Shown: positions 16,539 to 25,564 of the stretch, in pieces
Layout: each line of letters opens with the position of its first letter
Numbering within the stretch: position 1 is the first letter of the stretch
Assembly (NCBI GenBank): GCA_022843785.1
Contig: JALHMZ010000007.1
Span: forward strand, 114,251-178,250
Direction: 5' to 3'
Source: Nitrospira sp.
GTDB taxonomy: Bacteria; Nitrospirota; Nitrospiria; Nitrospirales; Nitrospiraceae
DNA: 64,000 nucleotides
Made by a program: the position numbers and the translations under genes
The notes under the pieces: model-generated
The model's database searches: none
Told to the model about the DNA's origin: nothing
The model's input: the letters and a program-made list of their open reading frames with translations, nothing else

Positions 16539-16622
16539 AGTAGTCGCATCTTATCGTCGGGGTGGAGAGGCGTCAATCGAATGCCTGAGTCCTCGATGCG
16601 CGTCATGCTACAATACGAGCCC

Positions 16623-17093
16623 ATGGCGTATGAGGCACCACCGGAACTCTCATCCTACCGAGTCACGTTATTCTTTGGGCCGGAGTCGGTGGAGAAGGAG
16701 GACGGTGTTCAGGCCTGCATATTCAACGTCAAGAAGCGGAGCTGGAAGGCAGGTGTGCAAGTGTCAGTGGAAATCGGATCCGAGCAGCTGGCGAGCCTTC
16801 GTCACACCGTGCGGCTTGCCGATCGCCTGGCAGAAATCTTGATGGTGCTTTCGCCGGATGAGCGCGCAGCGTATCAAGCACGCGCGGAGGATTTGTTTGT
16901 CCAGTCCGTGACTTGGTGCAAACTCGATCTCGGTTTGCGAGCCGGCCTGACTCAAGAAAACCAGCGAATTTCTGCGGTCGATTTCGTGTCCGAACTGGAT
17001 CGGTCCGTCGTGGCCCGCATGGAGTATGTGATAGCCTACATTGTGACGGAGCTTGATGTGGTTCCTGATCACCCATCGCCTTCATCTCATTAG
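16623..17093 (+). CDS. Protein of unknown function whose stop codon lies in a repeat
   Basis: This gives about 156 residues, starting MAYEAPPELSSYRVTLFFGP. I do not recognise a domain. Visible are a beta-rich start, a mid helix (LRHTVRLADRLAEILMVL) and a conserved-looking segment WCKLDLGLRAGLTQENQR. It seems soluble and cytoplasmic. The start is uncertain: an in-frame ATG at 16581 has a GGAGAGG at spacing ~11, while the ATG at 16623 follows a TACAAT (16609-16614), which would give an almost leaderless mRNA. The stop TAG (17091-17093) is the first three bases of dispersed-repeat copy 2, so the original C-terminus may have been cut by insertion. Confidence 0.6.
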   Translation: MAYEAPPELSSYRVTLFFGPESVEKEDGVQACIFNVKKRSWKAGVQVSVEIGSEQLASLRHTVRLADRLAEILMVLSPDERAAYQARAEDLFVQSVTWCKLDLGLRAGLTQENQRISAVDFVSELDRSVVARMEYVIAYIVTELDVVPDHPSPSSH

Positions 17094-17215
17094 CAGGATG
17101 CTGAAAAAGTCCGCCAGCGGCGTTCTCGCGTTGCTCCGAGGCTCAACGTACCGAAGCGTACGCCTCGTCTCTTCGCTCGCTGCGGCCTTGCTGGACGGCC
17201 ATTTTGAGCATCCTG
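17091..17215. repeat. Dispersed 125-bp repeat, copy 2
   Basis: It starts TAGCAGGATGCTGAAAAAG and ends CCATTTTGAGCATCCTG. By eye it differs from copy 3 at only 5 of 125 positions. The ends form an imperfect inverted repeat (CAGGATGCTGAAAA against CAGGATGCTCAAAA), and the centre can fold (GAGGC...GCCTC, CGTAC...GTACG). There is no coding capacity. The remaining ~200 bases up to 17418 hold no gene. Confidence 0.85.
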
Positions 17216-17418
17216 CGTGGCTACGCGATGTCGCTTCACACATCGAGACCCGCAATAGCTTCAGGAGTCAGCAGGAGTTTTCCGGCAGCCCGTTAAATAT
17301 ATCAACTGGCAGGGGGTTTGCATTCGCTGAGGAATTTGTTATTAATGCCTGTGGGTGTTCTACAGGGAGTGTTTTCTATCGTTCTTGATTTCGCGCAGCA
17401 GCGGAAGGAGGCAGTTCA

Positions 17419-17823
17419 ATGAATACGTCCGGATATAATCGTCGACTCCCGCTCGGCACATGTGTCGTAGCGGTGTTGTTCTTTTCCTTGATTACAGCGT
17501 TCACCACACCGGCCTGGAGTCAGGCGTCGGCTTCGGACCAGCAGCAAGGCACGGCCGCTGGCGCCGGCATGCAAGCTGCCGCGGCGGTGAGTACGATCCT
17601 GTATTTCCCGTTCAAGGGTGCGTTTGCGATCGGCGGCGGAATCGTCGGCGGCCTCGCCTATCTGTTCTCAGGCGGCAGCGAACAAACAGCCAAAAGCATC
17701 TGGATCCCCAGCATGTACGGCACCTACGTCATCGTGCCCGAACACCTCACCGGAGACCGTCCGGTGCGATTCTTGGGAGTCGCTGCCGAGAGTGAGCACA
17801 CGACGCCTGTACCAGTCCAGTAG
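17419..17823 (+). CDS. Small exported or membrane protein of unknown function
   Basis: This 134-residue protein has an N-terminal signal or anchor (LGTCVVAVLFFSLITAFTTP, cut possibly after AWS) and a second Gly-rich hydrophobic stretch (~55-85: ILYFPFKGAFAIGGGIVGG) that could span the membrane. The C-terminal part holds YGTYVIVPEHL. A strong ribosome binding site AAGGAGG lies 7 bases before the ATG. I do not recognise a family. The next gene starts one base after its stop, so the two are co-transcribed, though no functional link is evident. Confidence 0.7.
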   Translation: MNTSGYNRRLPLGTCVVAVLFFSLITAFTTPAWSQASASDQQQGTAAGAGMQAAAAVSTILYFPFKGAFAIGGGIVGGLAYLFSGGSEQTAKSIWIPSMYGTYVIVPEHLTGDRPVRFLGVAAESEHTTPVPVQ

Positions 17824-17824
17824 T

Positions 17825-18565
17825 ATGAAGCCTGTGATTGGCGTGACGCCGGACTTCAATGCCGGTGACAGGAAGGATATGGGCGGGCGGGAACCCACCT
17901 ATTTTCTCCGAGCTCGCTACATACGGGCGATCGAAGAACTCGGCGGCATTCCCCTCATTCTGCCTCTCGTGGCTGCGCCGGCTGCCAGACGGAGGCTGCT
18001 CGAGGGGGTTGATGGGCTTCTTCTCACCGGCAGCGGCCCTGATCTTCCTCCCCGTCTCTACGGGGAACGCCAACGGTACAAATTTCCGCTCGTGAGTGAG
18101 CGACGCGCCGATTTCGAACTCGATCTGGTCTCCCAGGCTCGAACCCGCGATCTTCCTCTGTTAGGAATTTGCGGAGGCATGCAGACGGTCAATGTCGCAT
18201 GCGGTGGCAGCCTCTTTCAGGACATTCCGTCACAGGTTCAGCATGCGCTGGACCATCGCCAGCAGAAAAAAGCGATCCATGTGTCTCATCCAGTGGCGGT
18301 GACACCCAAGAGCCTGCTCCGGAAAATTGTCGATCAGGCAACGCTGATGGTGAACAGCTCCCATCATCAATCCGTCAAACGGGTGGCGCCGTCGCTGGTG
18401 ACGAGCGCCGTCGCTCCAGACGGAATCGTCGAAGCGATCGAGTCGCCTCAACACCGGTTCTTGCTGGCCATCCAATGGCACCCTGAATTTCTCTTCGAGC
18501 GCCACGCAGCCCATCGGCGGCTGTTCGAAGCGTTGCTGCGGGCTGCGCGACGGCCTCGCGCGTGA
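17825..18565 (+). CDS. Class I glutamine amidotransferase (gamma-glutamyl-GABA hydrolase family, peptidase C26)
   Basis: This 246-residue protein begins MKPVIGVTPDFN. It has the nucleophile elbow GICGGMQ with Cys116 and the His/Glu pair in WHPEF (H218, E220), a complete class I GATase triad. The oxyanion segment LLLTGSGPD is also typical of the PuuD-like branch, which hydrolyses gamma-glutamyl compounds such as gamma-glutamyl-GABA. The substrate is not certain here. The frame is open from 17618, but the ATG at 17825 is one base after the preceding stop and matches the family start. An amino-acid permease gene follows, which fits a role in amine or amino-acid use. Confidence 0.85.
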   Translation: MKPVIGVTPDFNAGDRKDMGGREPTYFLRARYIRAIEELGGIPLILPLVAAPAARRRLLEGVDGLLLTGSGPDLPPRLYGERQRYKFPLVSERRADFELDLVSQARTRDLPLLGICGGMQTVNVACGGSLFQDIPSQVQHALDHRQQKKAIHVSHPVAVTPKSLLRKIVDQATLMVNSSHHQSVKRVAPSLVTSAVAPDGIVEAIESPQHRFLLAIQWHPEFLFERHAAHRRLFEALLRAARRPRA

Positions 18566-18697
18566 TTCTCACACAATCCATCACGTGGCCGGAACGACAT
18601 CCTCATTGCTGGCCGCCTGCTATACTTGATTCCACATGGAGCCTGGGCCGTTGATCTCACGACAGCCGATGCCACCACGTCTGACGCAGGGGACTTT

Positions 18698-20131
18698 GTG
18701 ATCAGCCGCCTCTTTCGAACAAAATCGATCGAACAGTGCCTTGCCGACGCGGATCGTCCCGAGCATCGCCTCAAGAAATCCCTGACAGTCTGGAATCTTA
18801 CGGCTCTCGGCATCGGCGCGATTATTGGAACGGGCATCTTCGTCTTGGTCGGCACCGCCATTGTGGGCGATGCGCATCGGCCCGGGGCCGGGCCAGCCAT
18901 CGTGCTCTCGTTTGTTCTCTCGGGACTCACCTGCGCCTTAGCGGCCCTGTGCTATGCGGAATTTGCGGCAATGATTCCGGTAGCCGGCTCTGCCTATACC
19001 TATTCCTATGCCACGCTCGGTGAATTTCTCGCCTGGCTGACCGGATGGAATTTGATTTTGGAATACGGAGTCGCCTGCGTTGCCGTAGCCATTGGCTGGT
19101 CAGGGTACTTCAATAATTTGCTCAAGCTGGCTGGGGTGGACCTTCCCTATTGGGCGACGAATCCTCCGCATTGGGCCGGAGGGCCGGAAGGAAGCATCGC
19201 CAATTTTCCGGCTGCCATTATCGTTCTGCTCGTCACGATCATTCTGGTCATCGGAATCAAAGAAAGCGCCCGTGCCACCGGCTACATCGTCGCACTGAAG
19301 CTGGCGGTCATTCTGTTCTTCCTCGCTGTCGGGACCCCCGCCGTGAACCCTGAGAACTGGACCCCGTTCATGCCGCAGGGGTTTGAGGGGGTACGGTCCG
19401 CAGCGGCGGTGATTTTCTTTGCCTACATTGGATTCGATGCCGTGTCCACTGCTGCAGAAGAGGCTCGCAATCCTCAGCGGGATGTGCCATTGGGCATTAT
19501 CGCGTCTCTCGCGGTCTGTACCGTGCTGTATGTGTCTGTGGCAGCAGTGCTGACCGGACTCGTGCCCGTCAGCCAGATCGATATTCATGCTCCGGTGGCA
19601 GAGGCACTGAGCCTGGTCGGGTACAAATGGGGGGCGGCGGTCGTGGCGATCGGCGCTGTTGCCGGGATCACCAGCGTCCTGGTGGTGATGATGCTTGGGC
19701 AGATTCGCGTATTTTTTGCCATGTCACGCGACCGGCTGCTGAGTCCGTCACTCTCGGTTGTGCATCCGCGGTTCGGCACACCCCATCGCGCGACGATTCT
19801 GACCGGGGTCGCCGTCGCCATCCTGGCTTCGCTGTTTCAGATCGGCGATGCAGCCGATATGACGAACATCGGCACCTTCTTTGCCTTCGTGCTGGTGTGT
19901 GTCGGTGTGATGCTGCTCCGGTACACGCGTCCGAATCAGCCCCGGCCGTTTCGTCTCCCTCTGATGCCGCTCGTCCCGCTTCTTGGCATGGGGGCTTGTC
20001 TCTACCTCATGGCCGGACTTCCGCAAGTGACGTGGATCCGGTTTGTTGTCTGGACGATCATCGGCATCGTGGTCTATGTGGTATACGGCATGAAGCACAG
20101 CAGACTTGCCGTACAGAACAATCAACCGTGA
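18698..20131 (+). CDS. APC-superfamily amino-acid permease
   Basis: This is about 477 residues with roughly 12-14 hydrophobic segments. The first membrane helix carries the APC signature ([19 protein letters not shown]), and later segments include [20 protein letters not shown] and [19 protein letters not shown], typical of the cationic-amino-acid (CAT-like) group. It should take up amino acids by proton or cation symport in the inner membrane. The GTG at 18698 is preferred, with AGGGGA just upstream, because the resulting start ([19 protein letters not shown]) matches CAT-type permeases. The frame also has an ATG at 18626. A TATACT at 18619 may be part of its promoter. It follows the amidotransferase gene. 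Confidence 0.85.
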   Translation: MISRLFRTKSIEQCLADADRPEHRLKKSLTVWNLTALGIGAIIGTGIFVLVGTAIVGDAHRPGAGPAIVLSFVLSGLTCALAALCYAEFAAMIPVAGSAYTYSYATLGEFLAWLTGWNLILEYGVACVAVAIGWSGYFNNLLKLAGVDLPYWATNPPHWAGGPEGSIANFPAAIIVLLVTIILVIGIKESARATGYIVALKLAVILFFLAVGTPAVNPENWTPFMPQGFEGVRSAAAVIFFAYIGFDAVSTAAEEARNPQRDVPLGIIASLAVCTVLYVSVAAVLTGLVPVSQIDIHAPVAEALSLVGYKWGAAVVAIGAVAGITSVLVVMMLGQIRVFFAMSRDRLLSPSLSVVHPRFGTPHRATILTGVAVAILASLFQIGDAADMTNIGTFFAFVLVCVGVMLLRYTRPNQPRPFRLPLMPLVPLLGMGACLYLMAGLPQVTWIRFVVWTIIGIVVYVVYGMKHSRLAVQNNQP

Positions 20132-20200
20132 TCTCTCAACGGATGACTCTCCCTTGCCTTGCAATCGGATGCTGAACGGTCTATCGGCGGAATCTGCGGT

Positions 20201-20743
20201 CTAGCTCGACTGTCCTGACGGCTGTGGTGTGGAAACGGGCATGGTGGTCTGTTGGCCATTTGCAACAGAGGCGGAGGCCGACTGTTCAGCAGCCGCGTTC
20301 GATGGAGGAGTGGGCTGATTGGGTTGAGTTGGAACAGTGGCCGGCTGTCCATCCGTTACTGCGGGGGGAGCTGCTCGTTCAGGGGTAGCCTGAGGCTGAG
20401 GTGTCGGTGGGCTTGTAGGCGTAGGGCTGGCTGCGGCCGTGGCGGCAGGCTTCGGGGGAGCGGCCGGTTTTGGAGGTGCGGGTTTCTCAGGTTTGATGCC
20501 CCCTTCCCAGGCCGGACCCGAATACATATCTGCCGTGAGGCCTCTGGCCTTCCACTTTTCTTCAAAGTCAGCAGCGGCCTTGTTCGGCGTGTCGCCCAGA
20601 CCGATGACGTCATTCCAGGGATAGACCTTTGGCCCGATCTGGCACCCGCTCTCCATCCGCTTGAGATACAGGGCGATAGGATTTCCTCGATAGGGGCCGA
20701 GGTAAATATGCACAGAGCCGACATATTCGAGCAATGAAGCCAT
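20201..20743 (-). CDS. Unknown protein with a Pro/Ala/Thr-rich C-terminal tail
   Basis: This is about 180 residues starting MASLLEYVGSVHIYLGPYRG. The ATG at 20743 was chosen because GGAGAG lies 4-5 bases upstream; the frame opens 10 codons earlier. The N-terminal ~80 residues look folded (IGPKVYPWNDVIGLGDTPN, FEEKWKARGL). From ~residue 90 on the chain is low-complexity Pro, Ala, Thr, Ser and Gln and is probably disordered. I do not recognise a family. No signal peptide is visible. It is convergent with the permease gene (69-base gap). Upstream sits copy 3 of the dispersed repeat, so its promoter must lie within or next to that repeat. Confidence 0.65.
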   Translation of the reverse strand: MASLLEYVGSVHIYLGPYRGNPIALYLKRMESGCQIGPKVYPWNDVIGLGDTPNKAAADFEEKWKARGLTADMYSGPAWEGGIKPEKPAPPKPAAPPKPAATAAASPTPTSPPTPQPQATPERAAPPAVTDGQPATVPTQPNQPTPPSNAAAEQSASASVANGQQTTMPVSTPQPSGQSS

Positions 20744-20796
20744 GCGTCTCTCCAGGAACAGACATGATGCCACAAGCAGGAAGAAGAGGGCAAGAC

Positions 20797-20921
20797 TAGC
20801 AGGATGCTGAAAACGTCCGCCAGCGGCGTTCTCGCATCGCTCCGAGGCTCAACGTACCGAAGCGTACGCCTCGCCTCTTCGCTCGCTGCGGCCTTGCTGG
20901 ACGACCATTTTGAGCATCCTG
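20797..20921. repeat. Dispersed 125-bp repeat, copy 3
   Basis: It starts TAGCAGGATGCTGAAAACG and ends CCATTTTGAGCATCCTG, about 96 percent identical by eye to copy 2. It lies in the gap between nagZ and the unknown gene. The rest of that gap (20744-21047) holds no gene that I can support. Confidence 0.85.
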
Positions 20922-21047
20922 ATGCGATTGGATCTTTCGCTCCATCTGTACGATATCAACGATGTTGTATGTGTAAACAGAGTTTTTCTGAAACCTGGTA
21001 GCCTTAGGCCTGTGTGCGTCGAGATACGCTTCACGAGGCACGGAGAA

Positions 21048-22148
21048 TCAGGCGGGTTTAGCGACTCGTTCCCGGGTCTGGTGGATCGAGCGCAACAAGG
21101 CCCGGTGGGTTCGGCAGCCCACGATTAACCTTGCATCAGATACTGAGACGGGTTTGTAGGGAACGAGGAACCGTTGTTTCAAGCGGGCGATGCGCGCGAG
21201 GGACACCTCCAGCCGCTGTGTTGAAATCGTGCCGTCCGCGACGGCTTTATCCAGCGCGCTGATTGCCGCCGCTTCACGGTTGCGGTCTTTACAGATCAGC
21301 GGCATATCGCAGCCGGCGAGAATCGACTGAACCGTAGCCTCTTCGATGCCGTAGTGATCGATAATCGCGTGCATCTCAAGATCGTCGGTCAGGACGACGC
21401 CGTCGTATTGCAGCTCCTTCCGGAGGAGGGAACCGATGATCGCCGGGGACAGCGTCGCCGGGCGCTGATCATCCAATGCACTGTACAACACATGGGCCGT
21501 CATCATCGTAGCGACACCACGCGCGACGGCATGCCGGAATGGAGGAAGCTCGATCCGTTCCAACCGCTCACGCGACGCCGCCACGAGCGGCAATTCCTTG
21601 TGCGAATCCACGGTCGTGTCGCCATGGCCTGGAAAATGTTTGCCGCAGGCCACGACGCCGTTGTCTTGCAAGCCTCCCACCGTGGGCACGGCCAATTCGC
21701 AGACCACCGCCGGATCGGAGCCGAAAGCGCGATCCCCGATCACGGGATTCGCCGGGTTGCTGTTCACGTCGAGCACCGGCGACATGTTCATATTGATGCC
21801 GACAGCCCGCAGCTCTTTGGCCGTCGTGGCCGCGGCGGCATAGGCTAGCTCCAGCGAGTTGCACCGGCCCAACACCTCGCACGGAGGGAAAATGGTGAAC
21901 TCTTTCGGCAATCGCGAGACCCGCCCGCCCTCCTGGTCGATCGAGATCAGGAGCGGAGCATGGGGACTGCATCGTTGCAGCTCGTTCGTGAGATCCACGA
22001 TCTGTTCGGTCGATTCGAGATTCCGCGAGAATAAGATGACTCCGCCGGGTTTATATTCTTTGATGAAAGCGGCGAGATCCGCCGAGACGGTGGTCCCGTC
22101 GAATCCCACCATGAAGAGCTGCCCGATCTTGTCACGCGACATGAGCAT
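21048..22148 (-). CDS. nagZ: Beta-N-acetylhexosaminidase NagZ (GH3)
   Basis: This is about 366 residues with no signal peptide, as expected for cytoplasmic NagZ. The family hallmark KHFPGHGDTTVDSH is present (K170 to H183), including the catalytic His-Asp dyad, as are the nucleophile Asp in VLTDDLEMHAI and the substrate loop LISIDQEGGRVSRL. NagZ removes GlcNAc from anhydromuropeptides during cell-wall recycling. The ATG at 22148 has AGGA 7 bases upstream and lies 14 bases after the pepA stop; the longer frame would overlap pepA. It is last in the HAD-queE-pepA-nagZ run. Confidence 0.93.
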   Translation of the reverse strand: MLMSRDKIGQLFMVGFDGTTVSADLAAFIKEYKPGGVILFSRNLESTEQIVDLTNELQRCSPHAPLLISIDQEGGRVSRLPKEFTIFPPCEVLGRCNSLELAYAAAATTAKELRAVGINMNMSPVLDVNSNPANPVIGDRAFGSDPAVVCELAVPTVGGLQDNGVVACGKHFPGHGDTTVDSHKELPLVAASRERLERIELPPFRHAVARGVATMMTAHVLYSALDDQRPATLSPAIIGSLLRKELQYDGVVLTDDLEMHAIIDHYGIEEATVQSILAGCDMPLICKDRNREAAAISALDKAVADGTISTQRLEVSLARIARLKQRFLVPYKPVSVSDARLIVGCRTHRALLRSIHQTRERVAKPA

Positions 22149-22162
22149 AGGTGTGTCCTGTT

Positions 22163-23674
22163 CTACAGCGTTCGATCGATAAGGTATTGAATCAAGAGCC
22201 TCGTGCCGATCCCGGTCGGTCCTTTCGGAATATAGGCCCGTTCGCGCTCGCTCCAATCGGTGCTGGCGATGTCGAGATGCACCCAGGGCCAGTCGCCGGC
22301 AAACTTGCTGAGGAACAGGGCGGCCGTAATCATGCCGCCCCCGCGTCCGCCGATGTTCCGCATGTCGGCCACGTCACTCTTCAGCTGCTCAAAATACTCA
22401 TCCCACAGCGGCATTTCCCACACGCGCTCGCCGGCCCGCAATCCAGCCGTGCGCACCGTTTCCTTGAGGGTCGCGTCCGTGCCGAACATGCCGATGGCAA
22501 ATTGGCCCAGCGCGACGACACAGGCACCGGTCAGCGTCGCGATGTCGATCAACACGGCCGGTTTGTAGCGGCCTGCGTAGGTCAGTCCGTCGGAGAGAAT
22601 CAGCCGGCCTTCGGCGTCGGTATTCTGGACCTCCACGGTTTTTCCGGAGAGTGTCGTGACGATGTCGCCAGGCTTCATCGCCCGGCCGCCGGGCATGTTT
22701 TCGGTCACCGGTAGAATACTGACCAGATTGAGCGGTAATTTGAGGCGGGCTGCGGCTCGTATGGCTGCCAGGACCTCGGCGCCGCCCGTCATGTCCGCCT
22801 TCATATGTTCCATGTTTTCTGCAGGCTTGAGCGAGATGCCGCCGGTATCGAACGTGACGGTCTTGCCGACCAGCACCACGGGACGATCCTCTTTCTTTCG
22901 AGCGCCGTGATATTCGAGGATGATGAATTTCGGCGGTTCATGGCTGCCTCGGGCCACCCCCAGGAGCGCGCCCATGCCCAATTTCTCCATGTCTTTCTGC
23001 TCGAGGATCTTGAGAGTGACGCCGGTTTCTTTTGCGATGGCTTTCGCTTCTTGCGCGATCTTGGTCGGCGTCATGACATTGGAAGGATGGTTGCATAGGT
23101 CCCGGACGAACACCGCCGCTTCTGCCGAGGCTGTTCCGCGCCGGATGCCCTCGGACAGGTCGCGCAATGACGATTTCTCCGGAGCCAGCAGGGTCATCTG
23201 CGCCACGTCTTTTCCCGGCGCCAGGTCGCTTCGATACTGGTTGAACTGATAACTGCCAAGAATGGCGCCTTCGGCCATTGCTTGCGCGACTTCGATGACG
23301 GAGGAATCGCGCGGAACGAAAGCAGGGACCGACACGGCGAAGGATGTGGCTTTGGCCTGACGGACGCGTTTGGCTGCATAGCCCATTGCTTGACGGATCG
23401 TATCCAACCCGGCGGACGCCTTTTTCCCGACGCCGACGAGCAACACACGTTTCGCAGGAATTGTCTTCTGAGTGTGGAGCAGTACGATCTCTCCGGGTTT
23501 CCCTTCAAACTCTTTGGACTTGATCAGGTCTGTAAGCGCCCCTCCCATCGCCTTGTCGATGGACGCGGCACCTTGCTCTGAAAGGCTGTCCCCCTCGCAC
23601 AGAATCAGGACAAGCGCCTCGGTTGCTTCTGTCTCTGTTTGTCCTGCCTTTACTCGGACTTGCATCGTCTTCAT
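22163..23674 (-). CDS. pepA: Leucyl aminopeptidase (M17)
   Basis: This is about 503 residues. The M17 catalytic domain is complete: metal ligands and catalytic lysines in VGKTVTFDTGGISLKP, Asp in MKADMTGGAEV, and the signature NTDAEGRLIL. The N-terminal ~170 residues form the regulatory domain. It acts as a hexamer with two metal ions and trims N-terminal residues from peptides in the cytoplasm. Three in-frame ATGs exist (23695, 23674, 23665). 23674 is best placed after AAAGGAG at spacing 9. nagZ follows 14 bases later, a sensible pairing of peptide and muropeptide recycling. Confidence 0.94.
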   Translation of the reverse strand: MKTMQVRVKAGQTETEATEALVLILCEGDSLSEQGAASIDKAMGGALTDLIKSKEFEGKPGEIVLLHTQKTIPAKRVLLVGVGKKASAGLDTIRQAMGYAAKRVRQAKATSFAVSVPAFVPRDSSVIEVAQAMAEGAILGSYQFNQYRSDLAPGKDVAQMTLLAPEKSSLRDLSEGIRRGTASAEAAVFVRDLCNHPSNVMTPTKIAQEAKAIAKETGVTLKILEQKDMEKLGMGALLGVARGSHEPPKFIILEYHGARKKEDRPVVLVGKTVTFDTGGISLKPAENMEHMKADMTGGAEVLAAIRAAARLKLPLNLVSILPVTENMPGGRAMKPGDIVTTLSGKTVEVQNTDAEGRLILSDGLTYAGRYKPAVLIDIATLTGACVVALGQFAIGMFGTDATLKETVRTAGLRAGERVWEMPLWDEYFEQLKSDVADMRNIGGRGGGMITAALFLSKFAGDWPWVHLDIASTDWSERERAYIPKGPTGIGTRLLIQYLIDRTL

Positions 23675-23753
23675 TCCCTCATGCTCCTTTGGCATCGGTC
23701 ACTGGATACCGGATATTGTACGAAACTTCACTAATGATCAGTGACTCATGACC

Positions 23754-24389
23754 TCATACCCCTCTCATATCCGGGGCCCAAATGTATTTGTGCATCTGAA
23801 TCTGATACCGCACCGGCAACCGATCGGCGAGCACCCATTCGGCCAGCTGCCGCGGGTCCAGCGTTCCAAACACCGGGCTGAACAGCACCGTGCATCGATG
23901 GTCGATCCCGTACCGTGTGATCGTCTCTTTTGCCCATTCGTAGTCGGGCCGATCCTGGATGATGAACTTGGCTTCATCGTGCGCCCTGAGGCGCGGGATA
24001 TTGGCCCAGTGCATCCGATCCGTCATGCCGCTGCCCGGGCACTTGACGTCCAGGATGACATGCACCCTCGCATCAACTGCCGTGGTATCGATCGCCCCAC
24101 TGGTTTCGAGCAGGACCGTGAACCCTTCATCACACAGCCGGGTCAGCAGCACGAGGCATTCCGATTGCGCGAGCGGTTCTCCACCCGTCACCTCCACCAG
24201 GGGGCAGCCATATGCGCGAACGGTCCCGACGATCTGATCAATCGACTGCTCGGCGCCGCCGTAAAAGGCATAGTCCGTATCGCACCAGGTACAGCGGAGC
24301 GGGCAACCGGTCAGGCGCACGAAGACGCAGGGCCGTCCGGCGAACGTCGACTCACCCTGGATGCTATGGAAAATTTCGGTGATGCGCAT
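23754..24389 (-). CDS. queE: 7-carboxy-7-deazaguanine synthase QueE (radical SAM)
   Basis: This 211-residue protein has the radical-SAM cluster motif CPLRCTWC (C29, C33, C36) and the start MRITEIFHSIQGESTFAGRP typical of QueE. TGGEPL and the SAM-binding strand LLETSGAID follow. It converts 6-carboxy-tetrahydropterin to 7-carboxy-7-deazaguanine in queuosine synthesis. queC and queD are not in the window. It is 27 bases downstream of the HAD phosphatase stop and ~80 bases upstream of pepA. The length is slightly short but normal for this branch. Confidence 0.94.
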   Translation of the reverse strand: MRITEIFHSIQGESTFAGRPCVFVRLTGCPLRCTWCDTDYAFYGGAEQSIDQIVGTVRAYGCPLVEVTGGEPLAQSECLVLLTRLCDEGFTVLLETSGAIDTTAVDARVHVILDVKCPGSGMTDRMHWANIPRLRAHDEAKFIIQDRPDYEWAKETITRYGIDHRCTVLFSPVFGTLDPRQLAEWVLADRLPVRYQIQMHKYIWAPDMRGV

Positions 24390-24416
24390 ATGCTCTGTTA
24401 CGTCAGGTGTGGGGCG

Positions 24417-25109
24417 CTATTGCCATCGCGCAATCGGCCACTTCTGCTGCTTGGCCACGCGAGCCATTCCCCGGATGGGATTGACCACAGTGGGGTAGCC
24501 GACCGCGCGTAAGAGATCGAGGTCGCCGGGGCTATCGCCGTAGGCATAGCACAGGGAGAGGTCCAGCGTCAGGTCCTGCGCCAGCTGCTCAATCAGCCGG
24601 CGCTTTCCTACGCCGTAGGGCAAGGGTGGGACAAGATGGCCCGTATAGACGCCGTCGACTTGCTCCAGGCGGTTGGCGAAGCAACGATCGACCTGCAACG
24701 CAGTGGCAATGGGGTCGATCAGGAAATCGAGGGAGCCTGTCAGCAGTACGATCAGGTGGCCGGCACTCCGATGTTCCTCGATCGTTCGCATTGCCGTGGG
24801 GGATACGCAGGGGCACAGTTGTTCGCGGCAAAACTCTTCTCCCAGCGGCTCGATCACCTGGGCCGGCTTTCCCGCAATGTACAGCTTGCGTTCACGGAGC
24901 GGGTGTAGGGAGAGCGACGGCAGGTGCCGCATGAGGTATGAAAGACTCGCCCGAGCCTCGGGCCATCCCACGACACCGCGCTGCCAGAGCCATCGGAAAA
25001 ACCGGACTTCGCTGGCTTCGCCGGGCAGGATGGTGTTGTCCAGATCGAAAAAGGCCGCAACCTGGCTGTTGAGACGGCAGGGAGCGGTCGATGTAATGAG
25101 TGGCATCAT
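24417..25109 (-). CDS. HAD-superfamily phosphatase (subfamily IB, SerB-like)
   Basis: This is about 230 residues. HAD motif I FFDLDNTIL holds the nucleophile Asp22 and Asp24. Motif II is LLTGSLDFL and motif IV is YGDSPGDLDLL. The cap region lies between ~35 and 105. It is related to phosphoserine phosphatase and to the IB group found next to many biosynthetic genes; the substrate is unknown. The frame extends upstream over tRNA-Leu(GAG), which is impossible as coding sequence. Two adjacent ATGs (25109, 25106) were preferred although no ribosome binding site is clear. An ATG at 25187 would overlap the tRNA promoter. It heads the run to queE, pepA and nagZ. Confidence 0.82.
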   Translation of the reverse strand: MMPLITSTAPCRLNSQVAAFFDLDNTILPGEASEVRFFRWLWQRGVVGWPEARASLSYLMRHLPSLSLHPLRERKLYIAGKPAQVIEPLGEEFCREQLCPCVSPTAMRTIEEHRSAGHLIVLLTGSLDFLIDPIATALQVDRCFANRLEQVDGVYTGHLVPPLPYGVGKRRLIEQLAQDLTLDLSLCYAYGDSPGDLDLLRAVGYPTVVNPIRGMARVAKQQKWPIARWQ

Positions 25110-25186
25110 GTGAGAGTCAGCTTCGTGCAGCGCCCTATGCGCCTGTATCTCAAATAGCGAGCCGATTCTACCGGAGGGCTCCTTCA

Positions 25187-25216
25187 TTGACAAGAATTTT
25201 GCCCTACTTCTATAAT
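25187..25216 (+). promoter_or_regulatory. Consensus sigma70 promoter for tRNA-Leu(GAG)
   Basis: A perfect TTGACA (25187-25192) and a perfect TATAAT (25211-25216) are separated by 18 bases, with the tRNA starting 87 bases after the -10. Confidence 0.85.
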
Positions 25217-25303
25217 GCGCCTCCCTCGGGCGTCGATCGTCGTTCGTAATGGATACGGCGAGCACAGGGTTCACGACGCATTCCGATGAACGACACGTTT
25301 CTT

Positions 25304-25387
25304 GCCGAAGTGGTGGAATGGCAGACACGCACGTTTGAGGGGCGTGTGGCGCAAGCCGTGCGGGTTCAAGTCCCGCCTTCGGCACCA
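25304..25387 (+). tRNA. tRNA-Leu (anticodon GAG)
   Basis: This is a class II tRNA: acceptor GCCGAAG/CTTCGGC, anticodon stem CACGT/GCGTG (one G-T pair) with loop TTGAGGG (anticodon GAG), a long variable arm, T arm GCGGG-TTCAAGT-CCCGC, discriminator A and encoded CCA. It reads CTC and CTT. Confidence 0.95.
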
Positions 25388-25564
25388 CAATTTTTTAGAC
25401 GCATACCAGTCCGCCTGGGCAGACAACGTCCGTCCCGGCACAGGCACGACACGCTCAGATAAAGTGGGTGCCGTGAGTTTCTCGCTTGCCCTGCATATTT
25501 TCCCGCCCACCGGTCGAATCAGCTTCAGCATGCAACTCCGCCTTCATTTTGAGAGGGAGTCTCC

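Noticed and set aside
25110..25388. Upstream extension of the HAD phosphatase frame
   Set aside because: It would run antisense through tRNA-Leu(GAG) and its consensus promoter.
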